This document shows, piece by piece, positions 10,640 through 22,224 of a stretch of 64,000 bases of DNA. The position numbers were made by a program, and so were the translations under genes. The notes under the pieces are model-generated. The model had not been told where the DNA came from. It was given only the letters and a program-made list of their open reading frames with translations, and did not search any database. The DNA comes from Oegoconia quadripuncta (taxonomy: Eukaryota > Arthropoda > Insecta > Lepidoptera > Autostichidae), in NCBI GenBank assembly GCA_949316235.1, contig OX438759.1:12127618-12191617 (forward strand). Reading direction: 5' to 3'. The stretch's first letter is position 1, and the number at the start of each line of letters is the position of its first letter.

Positions 10640-11559
10640 TTTCGCTATTATTTACAACCGGTTAGCGCCCGACCTCGAACACTCCCGAAAGTGAAGATAA
10701 GCGTTCTTCCAGAAACTTCATGGACAGAGTGGATGTTTTATCTCAAATAGCCAGTGCACTAGTCTAACTATAACTATAATATTGCTGCTCGGCTGTAGGT
10801 TAGTCATGCTAACATTTAAAGAAAGCCTCGACCTCGATATCTACAGTAATATGGTCTGACCCCATACTGGCATGTTTCTTTGACACTTTTTACACGTTTG
10901 AGTTAATATAGGGGCCAACCTCTTATTCAGCTATCACTTAGTTAAATCTAGAAATAAGCCAAGTTCTAAGAACTTCATCCGTGCTTAAACAAAACCGAAA
11001 TATATTTTATGTTTTTTCACTACAGTTTTTTAAAACTGTAGTGAAAAAAGTGTAGTTTATTTATAAACGACTTCACTGAGACCGACATACGTATAGCAAC
11101 TAGTAAGTAATCTGTACTTACATGTTGAACAACTGTTCAATAAATTGGTATATTACTGAATGTGCTAAGTGTACAATCTTTTTAAAAATTTCAAGATTTT
11201 ATTATTTCGAACTTTTTCATGCGTAAATTGTGACGATTTATATGGTAATAGTCATCTGCTCATTTGGATTGGTGAGTTATAACTTTCCAAGTTTATGTGA
11301 TGATGCAATTAGTGAGTGAGTCAATGAGTGCCATTATCACTTTTTTGGGAATCATATCTCAGTATTACATTATTCAAGTTATTGTTCCTAAAATAGATTT
11401 TCAAGTAGAAAAACTGTAAACGCAGTTCAAAACACGCAGCACCGTACGAGCGGTTTTTTTTAAGAACTTTTCTATGCGCCCTGCCGTACCCTATATAAGT
11501 CACCGAGGTGTAGACCCAGATAGTATTTAAGAACATTACTATAAGCATAATCTTATAGA
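10640..11559. other. Spacer with a perfect palindrome
   Basis: AT-rich with no recognised gene. It contains the 18-bp palindrome at 11012-11049, listed separately. Confidence 0.4.
11012..11049. repeat. Perfect 18-bp inverted repeat, 2-nt spacer
   Basis: TTTTTTCACTACAGTTTT (11012-11029) is followed after TT by its exact reverse complement (11032-11049). It could form a tight hairpin or cruciform. No TIR element is evident around it. Confidence 0.9.
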
Positions 11560-11640
11560 GTTCATTTAACACATTATCACGTAAACAATGTGGCCTACTG
11601 CTAGACATAAGCCTACCCAAGCTACGGATAACATCGATTT
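11560..11640 (-). mobile_element. RTE-type LINE/SINE 3' end remnant
   Basis: The minus strand reads CTTGGGTAGGCTTATGTCTA then GCAGTAGGCCACATTG, a decayed form of the RTE 3' end 'GAGGCCTATGTCCAGCAGTGG'. The 107-codon minus-strand open frame at 11321-11644 runs through it and is therefore not a host gene. Confidence 0.5.
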
Positions 11641-11804
11641 TCATGCCGTAATCGCCTCACTGTTCAGGCGGGTCGGAAACCGGATATTCTCAAGGGATCT
11701 TGAACATTGACATTATTAAACCTCTCCGTTAATCCTCTAATCTCCTCTCATGACACCTACGAAAAGATAAGGCACGGGGCTGATTGTACGATATTTTTAA
11801 CAAA

Positions 11805-11915
11805 TACAATTTTTTTTTAACTTGACTTCCCCGGGCTGAGTTCGGTGCATCGCTCGGGGGAAGGGGCCGCATCGATCCGGGCAGCTCGTCGCCGGGGACT
11901 GTGCATGGCGCCGTA
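11805..11915 (-). repeat. GC-rich SINE-like repeat B, copy 2
   Basis: The core at 11829-11894 (CCCCGGGCTGAGTTCGGTGC, GCCGCATCGATCCGGGCAGC) matches copy 1 at 10528-10593, again preceded by a T-run (near 11810-11819). A possible third fragment is near 48548-48575 (CCCCGGGCGGGTCGGTGCAT). Confidence 0.6.
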
Positions 11916-11939
11916 CCGACACCACATGTCATTTACCAC

Positions 11940-13127
11940 GGGGTTTTTGAATGTTTTATGATAGAGTTTTCGAATTCGAATGGATCAGTCTTAATTTAAA
12001 ATCGTTTGGTTTGTTACAAGATAATATAGGTACGTAGCTCTGTTGTTATTATAATATACTGTCGTACAGTAATAATTACCATCAACTCAAGTTTTTTTTT
12101 TTGTCATCGGTAATTCTTTTGGTTGCCATTGTGGTGAGAGGATTGGCCAGCCTAGACACTGCGTTACCGTGTCTAGCTATTGCTACATTCTGGGCCGTTC
12201 TGAAGCGGTAGTAGATTGGAAAAATAATTGTTCCCAATAATTTTTCTGGTGTTCACAATGCTGGAAGATTATGTTTCAACAAATCATAAAATAAAATAAA
12301 AATTGAGCAGACTATCGCAGAGAGCGCTTCATGGTCATGCTTGCCATCATCTAATTAAATAGAAATGTTGCTACCATAGAATTGGTCACAGAATTCATAA
12401 ATTGGAACTAATACCTGCCCGCGCTTGCAACCATTTTCCAACACCAGCTCCATATAGGTTTATTTGAACCGCTTCCAAGTAGAACTCCACCTTAATTGGA
12501 CTGCTGTATTTTAATGGGCTTTTTAAATCATTAGAGTTTGCTAAATTGAAACTTATTGCCATTGCCGGTATAGAAAAGGAATAGGATATATGTAAATGAA
12601 CCGCCTAAAATTGGCAAAACAACCGATTTCAGTTAGGTTCTACTCTCTTTATCCGGAGTGCATCAAGATATGATGCATCAGTGATGGATGATTTAACCCT
12701 ATGAAACCAAAAACTATCATTAACATAGGTTAACAATTGCCGGGTATATGGTTCAACATAAATTAAAATATGCATACAGATGAGCATAGAACCTGTTTTG
12801 GAATCGATTAAAAAACTAGGAGGATCAAAAGGGCGTATCATGCAAAATTTTTCTGTTTAGCTTGCGTCGCTAAATTTGGTACCACGTAACCTAGAAGTAA
12901 ATTATGGTAAAGTATATCATATGAACTGGATTAGTATATAAAAAAATAACATTGCATAAAAATATTAACACCAAAACATCTAAATCTAAAATGGCTACGG
13001 CCTACGCATTCAACGGCTACGAAGATTCACCGTAGCCACTTGCGTAGCAACTTATTTTTGTTAATAAATATCACTACTTTGTTAAGGTAGTGATAGCACA
13101 TTATTTATATGTACTTTATGTTTACTT
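11940..13127. other. Unassigned AT-rich spacer
   Basis: No gene is recognised. At 12993-13048 two short inverted units occur (GGCTACGG with CCGTAGCC, and CTACGCA with TGCGTAG), giving local dyad symmetry. Confidence 0.4.
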
Positions 13128-13178
13128 CATCATTATCAATAGCATATAAAAGCCCACTATTGGACATAAGGATCCCTA
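13128..13178 (-). mobile_element. RTE-type 3' end fragment
   Basis: CATCATTATCAATAGCATAT, followed by AAAAGCCCACTATTGGACAT and AAGGATCCCTATG, is a diverged reverse-strand copy of the lepidopteran RTE 3' terminus. It abuts another LINE fragment at 13181. Confidence 0.6.
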
Positions 13179-13180
13179 TG

Positions 13181-13335
13181 AAACTATTTGGATGATAAGC
13201 AAGCATGGACATGGACCGCCCGTAATATTCAGTTTAATGATACAATTTAATATATATTTTTCCTTGTTTTGTGGAAATTGCAACCCAAAACCTACTTAAA
13301 AAGAGCAACCCCTGGTTTCTCTTTTTGCTCGTTTC
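13181..13335 (+). mobile_element. LINE 3' fragment, same family as 17656-18050
   Basis: TGGATGATAAGCAAGCATGG ACATGG at 13189 is almost identical to 17820-17843, which encodes the ORF C-terminus LNDKQAWT. It is followed, as there, by AAAAAGAGCAACCCCTGGTT and a TTGCTCGTT motif. Only the last codons and part of the 3' untranslated region remain. Confidence 0.65.
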
Positions 13336-14164
13336 GGTCTATACTACGTAATGCTCGCAATGCTTTTTTGTTACCTTTACGTCACCCATAGGCTATTCTT
13401 CTATGTCGGGTACCATACGACATCTCACCGATACTATAAAATTTATATGGCGCCCAAGCGCCTCTTAAATTTTAGTGTCCCTTGGGCGGCTTTAAGGAGC
13501 ATCTGACGAAAATTTTGTGTTCACCAACGCTAATGTATTGCCAAAAATATTAGGGTACCCCCTAACTGACATGCATTTTAAGAAAATGTAACTTTGTTAA
13601 GCAATCGCTTTCGTCCGCACAGCTCAATGCCAGTAATTTTAAATTTTATGTCAAATTTATTTCTTTAAATGTGTCAAGGGATTTCTTTGATGTGTAGGTA
13701 TAAGCACTTATTGAATATATTGACATTAAAAAGAACAACCCTACAGAATTCTAAAAGCCCAGTAGCTTCAAAAACGTGACTATACTTATTCAAGTCTAAG
13801 ACCGATGAAAATAAGGAAATGTTAGAAATCTATAATAAATGACGTGTGACACTTATAGAGGTATTACTAGGATATGGAATGAGTTTCCTGCCGCGGTATT
13901 CCCACAGCGCTGTAGATAAGGTTCCCCAACAAAGCCGTGAAACTCGTATATCATTGATGGCATTCTAGGTAAAAAAAAAATCACATAGGTATAATTACTT
14001 TACGAGTTTTACCTATATTAGTGTGTAGAATCAGAGATATAGGGTTGTATGACTGTATGATGGGTTGTATACGTTATACAGGGTTGTATAACGTATACGT
14101 TTTCTTTGTTCCAGAGTCAAATGTTTCCGAGGTAAATTTGTAAAAAAAGTTTGTAAAAATGGAT
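13336..14164. other. Unassigned spacer with a 14-bp inverted repeat
   Basis: No gene is recognised. At 14067-14098, GTATACGTTATACA and TGTATAACGTATAC form a perfect 14-bp hairpin with a 4-nt loop (GGGT). GGGTTGTAT is repeated three times at 14042-14089. Confidence 0.55.
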
Positions 14165-14375
14165 GATTAGTTAATTTTGTGTCTTTGTCACATTTATTTA
14201 TTATCTATCACACTACAATTTTACAATTAATCAAACAAATACTATCAATTGCACAATTAACAAAAACTACACAAATATTACGACGTCAATCGCACAAAAA
14301 CGCGGCCTTATTGCTAATAGAATTCTTCCTACCTCGCTCTCTAACAAATTTTGCGTCAAAACACCTGTTTAATGT
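14165..14375 (-). mobile_element. LINE 3' untranslated fragment
   Basis: The minus strand contains CTATTAGCAATAAGGCCGCG followed by a TTGTGTAGTTTTTG-type tail. This is the same motif as GTTAGCGATAAGGCCGCCTA at 53790, a 3' region typical of a common lepidopteran non-LTR element. The plus-strand 69-codon frame here is antisense to the relic. Confidence 0.55.
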
Positions 14376-14649
14376 CGAATATCAATAAACGTAAGGAGTT
14401 TAAAAGTGATCAGGCATAGTTTGAAACAGATAAACCTTTTCCGGCCTGCATAATAATGACGTTTTCTCAGAAAATGATGAATTGCAGACTCAAGCTACAT
14501 ACACATGGCCGCGATAAAGATCAATATAATAAGTGTTTTTTGGCATATGGCATTTCTCTCGGCGATGTCACCTACAGCTATGCTCAGAAACCGCTAGCTC
14601 CAGAATTAGTACCTAACATCTACTTTAATGGTTGAAGCAGTTTGAGTGA

Positions 14650-15606
14650 AAAAATGATCTCCAGTCATCATCGCTCGCCCATGGAACATCGTCAACTTCT
14701 AGCTGCGATGGAGGAGGAAGTGGAGATGAGATTCGTTCTAACAGGGAGTCAATGGTGGAGGGTACGAATTCGACATTAAAGGCAGTGTCCGACTGGGGCG
14801 ACGCCAATCTTGTCGAATTCAATTCTTCCAAAACACAGGCGTGTCTGTCTATTCACTAGCAAACGGAGTGCTTTCCACCTCACTCCGACTTTCCGGGATG
14901 TATCCATTCCAATCTCTGACCATCTCAACCTCTTGGGTTTGGAGTTAACCTCGAGTCTGAATTTTGGGCGCTCCATCGAATCGAAAGCGAAACTAGCAGC
15001 TAAGAAGCTTGGAATTCTCTCTAAGGTCAGGCGGTATTTCACACCAAAGCAGCTGCTGGAGCTTTACCAAGCTCAGATCCGCTCGTGCATGGAATACTGC
15101 TGTCACCTCTGGGACGGATCAGCCAAGTACCAACTGGCTGCACTCGATTCTGTGGAACGACGCGCCATAAGACTCATAGGCGACTCAACGGTCACCGGCA
15201 AATTGCAAAGCCTTGAACACCGCCGTAGGGTCGCATGCCTTTCAGTTTTTTACAGGATACATTTCGGCGAGTGTGCGATGGAATTGTATGATCTTATTCC
15301 ACCGTCCCCTTTCCATCTTCGGACAACCAGGCGCGGGGGGGGGGGGGTTTCCATCCATATGTTGTCAACATACCGAACATCCGCACTAAGCTCTTTGCTT
15401 CATCATTTATAATGCGGACTGCTAAGGTATGGAACTCACTGCCCGCGTCGGTTTTTCCCGACACTTACAACCTTGGGATCTTCAAGTCTAGAGTGAATAG
15501 GCATTTACTGGGTGCGCGTGATACATCTTCGGCAACATCGTCACTTTCCATCAGGTGAGATTGTAGCCAAACGCGAAACCAGTTTTTAATAAAAAAAAAA
15601 AAAAAA
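14650..15606 (+). mobile_element. Non-LTR retrotransposon 3' part with decayed RT ORF
   Basis: This is the largest coding relic of a LINE in the window. Translation from about 14653 gives VSDWGDANLVEFNSSKTQAC. A one-base shift near 14840 moves to the frame 14845-15330 with LNLLGLELTSSLNFG, KAKLAAKKLGILSKVRRYF, LYQAQIRSCMEYCCHLWDG and the HRRRVACLSVFYRIHFGEC block. A G13 tract at 15335-15347 precedes a further shift, after which 15412-15558 reads RTAKVWNSLPASVFP, NLGIFKSRVNRHLL. The order of these blocks is that of the C-terminal part of lepidopteran jockey/CR1-like ORF2 proteins. The element ends in a poly-A tract at about 15590-15606. The 5' half, including the catalytic RT core and endonuclease, is missing, so it is 5'-truncated and dead. 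Codon content is more GC-rich than the flanks, as expected for an inserted coding fragment. Confidence 0.9.
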
Positions 15607-17590
15607 GTTAGCTAACTGCATAAGTAGCACCGGTGCAGACAGTGCATGCCGCTCCTGATTTACTGCAAATTGACTACAGGCCGCGCACGGCACGTGCCAA
15701 TTTGGAAAAAAAGATAGAAGTAGTATATGATCTTTATTAATACGTATAGATGGGTATCGTTACATATAACCTTTAAATAATTATGCTAGAGTTACCTCAA
15801 GAAAATCTTCCTATAATTACGTGAGTTACGACTGTAACCCATCGATGTGCTCCTTTTGAAAATATATTCAAAAGTACTTTAATTTTAAGCCTATTTTAAC
15901 TTCGATTATCATTCCAGAAATGCGTGTGAGATCGTGAAGTATTCTAAAAGCGTAAGCTTATTGAATAACGAACATGACATCAAAACCACTCAATGTCAAG
16001 CTATGCAAAGACATTATTTTAGCTTCAGATTTCCATTTTGTTCCACATAAGTAATAAAAATAAAGGAAAATATCGGCAAAGAATACGACTTTTCTGCACA
16101 CGAGCGACTTGCAATTTCTCGGAAGAAAATGCTTTCTAAAATATTTTATTAGCTCCTAGTTATCTTATAAACAGAAACACGCTATATCGAAAGTAACGTT
16201 TCATTTTATATATATTAAGGCTTGTAACATAGATGCGATGTGTTGAAGGAAAGGTTAAAGTTCGCCTCCACCTGGCATTTACTGAAATAGAATTTTCACG
16301 AGTGCAGTATTCCAAGGTCCATCTTTATGTGAGGTACTTACTCATGCCATTCAATTTGAAATGTGGTATATTTGAAATAGAAATTTAAATGGTTTGAAAA
16401 GAAAGGTTTTTGTTTGACAGGTCAGTTTGAAAACTTGTAATAAAGGTAATACCGATGATCTGGGTCTAAAGCAGTTCGGCATCTTGAAGCATTTATCTCT
16501 TCTTAAAGACCGATCATCTTATCCCGTGATTTTTCCTCTACTCAAAAAAAAAATCTTGAAACATTTGGGCTGGTTGGCGCAGTGGAAATGATCTGCGATC
16601 GGCTAGCATGACAAAAAGAGCAATTTCTCAAATGACAATGTTCAAGTGACGAGGTTTAGTGGAGAATTTTGAAAAACTAAACTTGAAAAAAGAAATTTAG
16701 AACAACTTGGTCGGATCAACATGGCAAAATCAAGGAAATCATCACACGACATTATTTAAAAGACAACGCTTTATGCAGAATATTACTATTCATGAGAATC
16801 GAATAAAAACTTCCCGTTTTACTACCTTGCTATACACCCAGCAGAGTAACGAATAATGTAACCCAATACTGAATATAATGGAAGGTTCTAATGACGGGTC
16901 TGTTTACGTGGCTAAGTAGAAGTACCTCGTCATCGAGGAAGAGCGGAACCAATTAACTGACTGAAGGTCGGTTTACTCTCTAGATTAATTTCCCTTCGAG
17001 TGAGGCTGCCGTAATGTATAACCTCTATAAACCACTCAGCCCTTGTTGAAGGGCTCTAAAGACTTCGGCTCAACATGAAACATTTGTAATTTTTTCGTCA
17101 CTTTCGTAACAGTAATGTGTGTTTCGTTTACTAACCCCTGTACAAGCGATTCCAACACCTATTGCATTCTGGATATTATTATCACGTCCAGGGCCACAAC
17201 TCACCTCTCAATCATAAGATCGAATATCTCAAATAGTTACTGAGCTGAAAGGGCTGCAAAAGTAGCTAGAAATGGTTCGTGCAAATAGTGCAGTTTTTTT
17301 TGAGAACTTGGCCTGCGCCAGTGCGCACGGCAGTCCGTGCGCTTCGATAAAACATGTATCGCGTGTCTGATAATAAAGTCCCTGAACGTGTCACTCTTTT
17401 TTATTATAACTACTCGTATAACAGAATAAGACGACAGTCACAAATTGAGAGAAATCTGAATTATGATGGGAACTGGCAACGCTGGCTACCCACCGGTTTG
17501 GTTGTGAACTTAATTTCTCCCTAATATTTTAATTATTTTTTATGGTTTTTTTCAATTAATGTGCAATTAATTCTGTGATAATTGTACCTT
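15607..17590. other. Unassigned AT-rich spacer
   Basis: No recognisable gene. A GC hairpin occurs at 17323-17342 (GCGCACGG, CAGT, CCGTGCGC). A tRNA-like A-box string (TTGGCGCAGTGG) at about 16573 has no matching B box. Confidence 0.4.
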
Positions 17591-17655
17591 GGTACACAAT
17601 AAATGTAAAACGAGCGTAGACCTGGTAAAAATAAGTGTATTAACTGTGCATTAGA

Positions 17656-18050
17656 GTGGCCATAGTGACAAGTAGACCGTTAGTACGTATATTTTTGAAA
17701 TATTACCCCAAATATAACACGAATTATTTAAGGTGTATTAAAATCATCGATACTTTCATTAAGGCAATCATAAAACAGAAATTATTAGCAAAAGGCTATT
17801 ATGAAATCACTGACTATTTGAATGATAAGCAAGCATGGACATAGCTGTCTTATTATTCATATAATTACGAAATCACAAATTGTAACCCATAATCTGTTTA
17901 AAAGAGCAACCCTAGAGTTTCTTGCTCGTTCTTCTCTGGGGAGTCAGCTTTGTGAATGCGCCGTAAATTTAAATATAATATTAATAGTGACGTTTTCAAG
18001 TGATAATTTTATCCTATGAAATAAAATATGATTTGATTTGATTGTGTTAC
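17656..18050 (+). mobile_element. Non-LTR retrotransposon C-terminus and 3' UTR
   Basis: The frame to the stop at 17842-17844 ends LLAKGYYEITDYLNDKQAW T, the characteristic C-terminus of a lepidopteran jockey-like LINE ORF2 (K-x-Y-Y-x(3)-[DE]-[YF]-L-x-D-K-x-x-W). The 3' untranslated region contains TTTAAAAGAGCAACCCTAGA and TTCTTGCTCGTTCTTCTC. It ends in AAATAAAATATGATTTGATTT, a TGATTT tail typical of these elements. Shorter copies lie at 13181 (plus) and 31565-31858 (minus). Confidence 0.8.
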
Positions 18051-18894
18051 ATGTATTGATAATTCAGAGGTGGGCTTCAAGGACATGAAGGTGACCGCAT
18101 GATATTTAAAGGGTTCGTAAACTTAAGAAGCGCTATAGTACCTATACTTGAAGTTACTTAAACTAAGTAAATTTTAGATTGTAAATGTACCGTTTTTGAA
18201 TGAACAAATGAAATGAAAAATTGTGCCCTCAATTAACCATATTCTAAACTCTTTAAATAAAACGCCTTATTATAGTTACGCCGAAGTGCATCTCAGGATA
18301 AGTTCAGTCAAGTGCATAAGAATCTCATTATTATTTTTCAAAGCTTTCGTATCTGCCAACGAAACTACGAACCTTGTTAACTTATACAGATACCTACTTG
18401 ACTGCAAGCTACTTTCAAAGTGCATTATGCCAGCGTAGACTACTGTATACTTGAAACTTTAGCTTGAGATTTTCTGATACACAGTTCCAGCTAAGTAATA
18501 CTGCAACTACAATAGGAGATCCGAGGGGTTTTAAATGCCGTTACTATAAACTTAGAATGTGCTGTTACTTAGTGATCACAATGTACTTATTACTTCTCTG
18601 TACAAATTAACTACTTTAGTTTTTTATGAAGGCAGGTGGAACAGGACGGGAAATTCATTACTTTAGGATTTAGTACTATTAAATACTTAACCTGTGATAC
18701 ATTTTACTGTTTCTTATCTATGATTGCTCAATATCGTATAATTAATAATCAATCGAACTTACCTATACGTGAAGTTCCATTATAACTGTATGATGCATTG
18801 TTGGGCAATTAAAACTAAATAACAAAAACAATGGTGAATATACATTGATTAGTAATAACATTAAATATAACATAATGTTAAGTAGAAGCACTCG
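18051..18894. other. Unassigned AT-rich spacer
   Basis: A 71-codon open frame at 18223-18438 (+) has no recognised motif. No other signal is seen. Confidence 0.4.
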
Positions 18895-19130
18895 TAGCGT
18901 AGTCGTATTCGCTATTCGTTTTCGATTAGCGAAGTTAAGCAATGTCTGTCGCAGTCAATAATCAGTGACCTACAGGGGCGGCTTAAAACACTGACTGTCA
19001 GGTGGCGGCTAGTCTGACACAAATTCACCATTTGATAATGGGCCCGCGTGGACGAATATGGCGAATAACTTTCCCATTGAGAGGAGTTGGTGCCCCACCA
19101 GTGGGGGCGTGTAAGATTAGATGATGAATA
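18895..19130 (+). mobile_element. 5S rRNA-derived SINE, copy 3 (internally deleted)
   Basis: Leader and 5S box A are present (GAAGCACTCGTAGCGTAGTC; GCGAAGTTAAGCAATGTCTG), but the part holding box C is deleted: the sequence jumps from GTCGCAGTCAATAATCAG to TGACCTACAGGGGCGGC. The 3' body matches copy 1 (CTAGTCTGACACAAATTCAC, GGGCCCGCGTGGA), and the tail is CCACCAGTGGGGGCGTGTAA GATTAGATGATGAAT. Confidence 0.8.
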
Positions 19131-21837
19131 TTTAATGTAAAAAAATGTAATATAAGACAGCCTTACGGTTGAGGTGCTATAACAACCAGGTATATAAAAA
19201 ATATTATTCAGAAAACAATTTTCATTTTCACATCGTTAATGTTCCCTTGTATTACTTATAATAATAGTTTTCCGTTTATTGTCTCTATTGTAATACTTAA
19301 ATTACGTTCCACGTTACACACCACAAGTACAAGCAGACTCTCATTACGGAGATTAGAACTGCTTCAATGTACCACCTCTCCCGTAAATCAATTACATGGA
19401 CTACAACGCGCATCTTTCCTTTCTACTTTGGTGGATGATGGGCTTTACGCTGGTGCCGGTGTAATTAGCCTCTTAAATAGTCAAGATAATGATTAATCAC
19501 AGTCTGTTTGAAGCCTCCACTTCATCGCACAAACTAGAATAACTTTGAATTCGTATTCATCACATTATGAACTGCTGCTGAAGAACTATCTTTTGAAATT
19601 ATATTGGAATCACTATTTGTACAATATTTTTTTACACGTGATCCAGACGATTTCACCTGAAGCACGAAACGTCTCTCAATGACAATGTTTCCAGGATTTG
19701 TGGCGCGAGATGGTATTTGGCAGTTCGAAAATTTTTGCTTGACCGACTGACTGATGCGGTGTATCGATATCATTCTAAATACATACTCGTAGTTCTATTT
19801 CGAGGAACAAGCATTAAACACAATACAAGTATAAGGATTCGTGAGTTCCGAGTCTCTTGTACCCTTCGTCTCGAGGTAATTTTTTTACAAACTCCACTTT
19901 TCAGAGAACCTCCGACATCTAGTAATTGGATTTGCCAATTCAATTTCAATATAATCAATAGTCCGCACCAAGATGTCAATTTGTATGCAAATTGATGTTT
20001 CACTCTAAAGTGAAACCCTTGAATAGAAGATTAGACCTTGTAGTTTACCTTTTGAGAAATGAGGGGAATATTCCGCCCGTCCTTGTATGTACAATCCGTC
20101 GCGCGCATTTTCCTTTGACGCTCCCTACAACTCGTCAATACTTCCTGACAGAAGGTTGCGTGTCGCAATTCACATGGGTTCGTGTTACTCAGTCGCTAGG
20201 GCAAGTACAGTACAAAAAGTCCTTGAAAGTAATATTTAGGCAGCCCTTCAGATGGCATTCGGGTCTCGTGTCTCCCCGCCGTTGGCACACTTACCTGTGC
20301 CTTCATATTCGGCCCACTATTCTTCGATTGCTTTTTCCAACTCGTTTATTTGATCAACGCTACCATTTTCTTTGTTCGGATTTATTCGCGTAGAATTTAG
20401 TGTGTCTTCCCCGACTTTCTTCCCAAAGTAATCCGGCATAATGGCTTTATGACACAGAATCCTTAATTTCTCGCGAATACTGAACAAAGATAATGCCTTT
20501 ATTGTTCACCTTTGTTTGCTGAGACATATTCCCGCAATATTTTGCGCTACTGTTACCTTTCTATTGGATACAGTGGTAGGTATGAGGTTGTTATTCAACC
20601 CAATATGTGTCCATTCGTTTTGATTGTAACAGGCAAGTTGGAACATAGTTACCACCAGTTTTCTACTTTGAGAAAATTGTTAAATCCCTTCGCGAAACCA
20701 TCCGAAATAAGCGAACCATTATAACTGTATTATGCAGCCCCACAGTAAGAGTAATGTAAGCCTCGCCGTGTTTCAAAGATAAGTACATAAACTAGATTAG
20801 CCTATTCGTATCCTATATTCCCTCGATACATAATATAGTATATATGAGTTTGTTACCTCTTTATGTCCAAAACGTAGAGCCGGCCCATAATAAAATGAAT
20901 ATGGGTTGTGTTTTTATACGTACATTGCCCCATCTTTTCATGAAATTGCGTCGCATGGTGACATGTCAATAGACTGAATGAGAGAGGTCGTGGGAAAAAA
21001 TATTGCATATTTACAACCTCTCTCTAGATCACCAATCACTTTGATCTTTAGGCGGTATAATACTGTTTAATAATCAGTAAAGCTATTTATAACTTTTACT
21101 ATTAGTAAGAACGTTTATATTTTGTGTTATGCTATTAATTTCGTAGACTCTAATAGAACGAAATTTATTCCTCTAGGTACATTGAGATATAATAAGCCTA
21201 ATAATAGCGTTATCACTCTACTTCCTTTTGAAAATACAATTAACTGGGATAAGCTTGTACGTGCTTTATAAACATGGCCAACATAAAACAATTGCCAAGC
21301 AGACAGTGGGAGCTGCCAAGATGGGCGCCAAGCGTCAAGCGTCCACCCGCTCTTACCCGTACATTGGCCCTGTTATTACATGAAGTAGTATTGATTAGGC
21401 AAGACTGCTGCTGTTACGTAACGAGCGCGACCCGCCCGCGGAATCGCAGACAGTCAGACTGCATTGGTATACTTTTCTCCACTGTCTTACTTACACTATT
21501 GATCCAGATATTTTGTGAGGGAGAGTTTTGTTCGGGGTTAGTTTTCTCAATTCGTTGTGTAAAGGTTTGGCCAGATTAACGTAGTGAGCACGAGCCGAAC
21601 TTTATTCGAAATGTAGCTCGATATGTTTATATCGAAGACGAGCAAATCAAAGAAAACATGACGGATAACAAACTTATTATGGCATTTAATCTCTTATATC
21701 ATGTGCTCATCTGCGATAGCTAAACGCCGGGTACCCGTACGTCGTTGCTATACCGAACATTCTCTTTAAATGTTATATCTCATCTCATTAATCTCATTAA
21801 ATTAGTGCTAACTACTAACCTTCCGGTGTAAATTTTT
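19131..21837. other. Unassigned region with several unsupported open frames
   Basis: Open frames at 19239-19496 (+), 19534-19773 (-), 19717-19995 (+), 19770-20003 (-), 19992-20393 (+, 133 codons) and 21274-21579 (+, 101 codons, starting at an ATG) are the notable ones. They overlap in opposite senses, and none shows a domain I recognise. The 19.3-20.4 kb stretch is less AT-rich than its surroundings, so an old transposon or an unrecognised exon is possible. I make no functional call. Confidence 0.35.
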
Positions 21838-21962
21838 CTATATCCTGCAATCTTGGGATCTGCAAAGCCAGGGTGAAGAGGCATTTACAGAGATCACGTG
21901 AGCCATCTTCTACCACATTATCACTTTCCTTATAAAAAAGATGATTATTCCCGACTGGCTCG
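21838..21962 (+). mobile_element. LINE 3' end, NLGIFKxRV family
   Basis: Translation gives CNLGICKARVKRHLQRSREP SS followed by a STLSLSL-type end, then TATAAAAAAG. This is the terminal ORF2 segment also seen at 15470-15606, 23115-23262 and 55025-55162. Severely 5'-truncated. Confidence 0.65.
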
Positions 21963-22224
21963 GGAACACTCCAAACTTAATCTATGCTCAGCTCATGTGG
22001 ACCCGCTATAATATTGCTGAATGATAGCTGTCCTTTCAAGTTCTGATTGAATCTAGCGTTCCCAATCTGAGGTACAATAGCAATATCAGATTCGATAGTC
22101 GTACCAATGACGTCTGAGTTAATAGTTCATTTGTGGAAATAAATAGGTCAACGATCTATTTTGTAGATGTTATTACAATGGGGAGTGGTCTGATGTGAAT
22201 TATTTTCACTTCTCGCTATCGACC

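Noticed and set aside
11321..11644. 107-codon minus-strand frame as a gene
   Set aside because: Its first part is the decayed 3' end of an RTE-type repeat (GGCTTATGTCTAGCAGTAGG), and the rest has no recognised domain.
19534..20520. Possible Tc1-like transposase end on the minus strand
   Set aside because: One minus-strand stretch near 20350-20400 reads QINELEKAIEE, which recalls the end of Tc1-like transposases, but the neighbouring catalytic blocks are absent and the frame breaks at once. Not enough to call.
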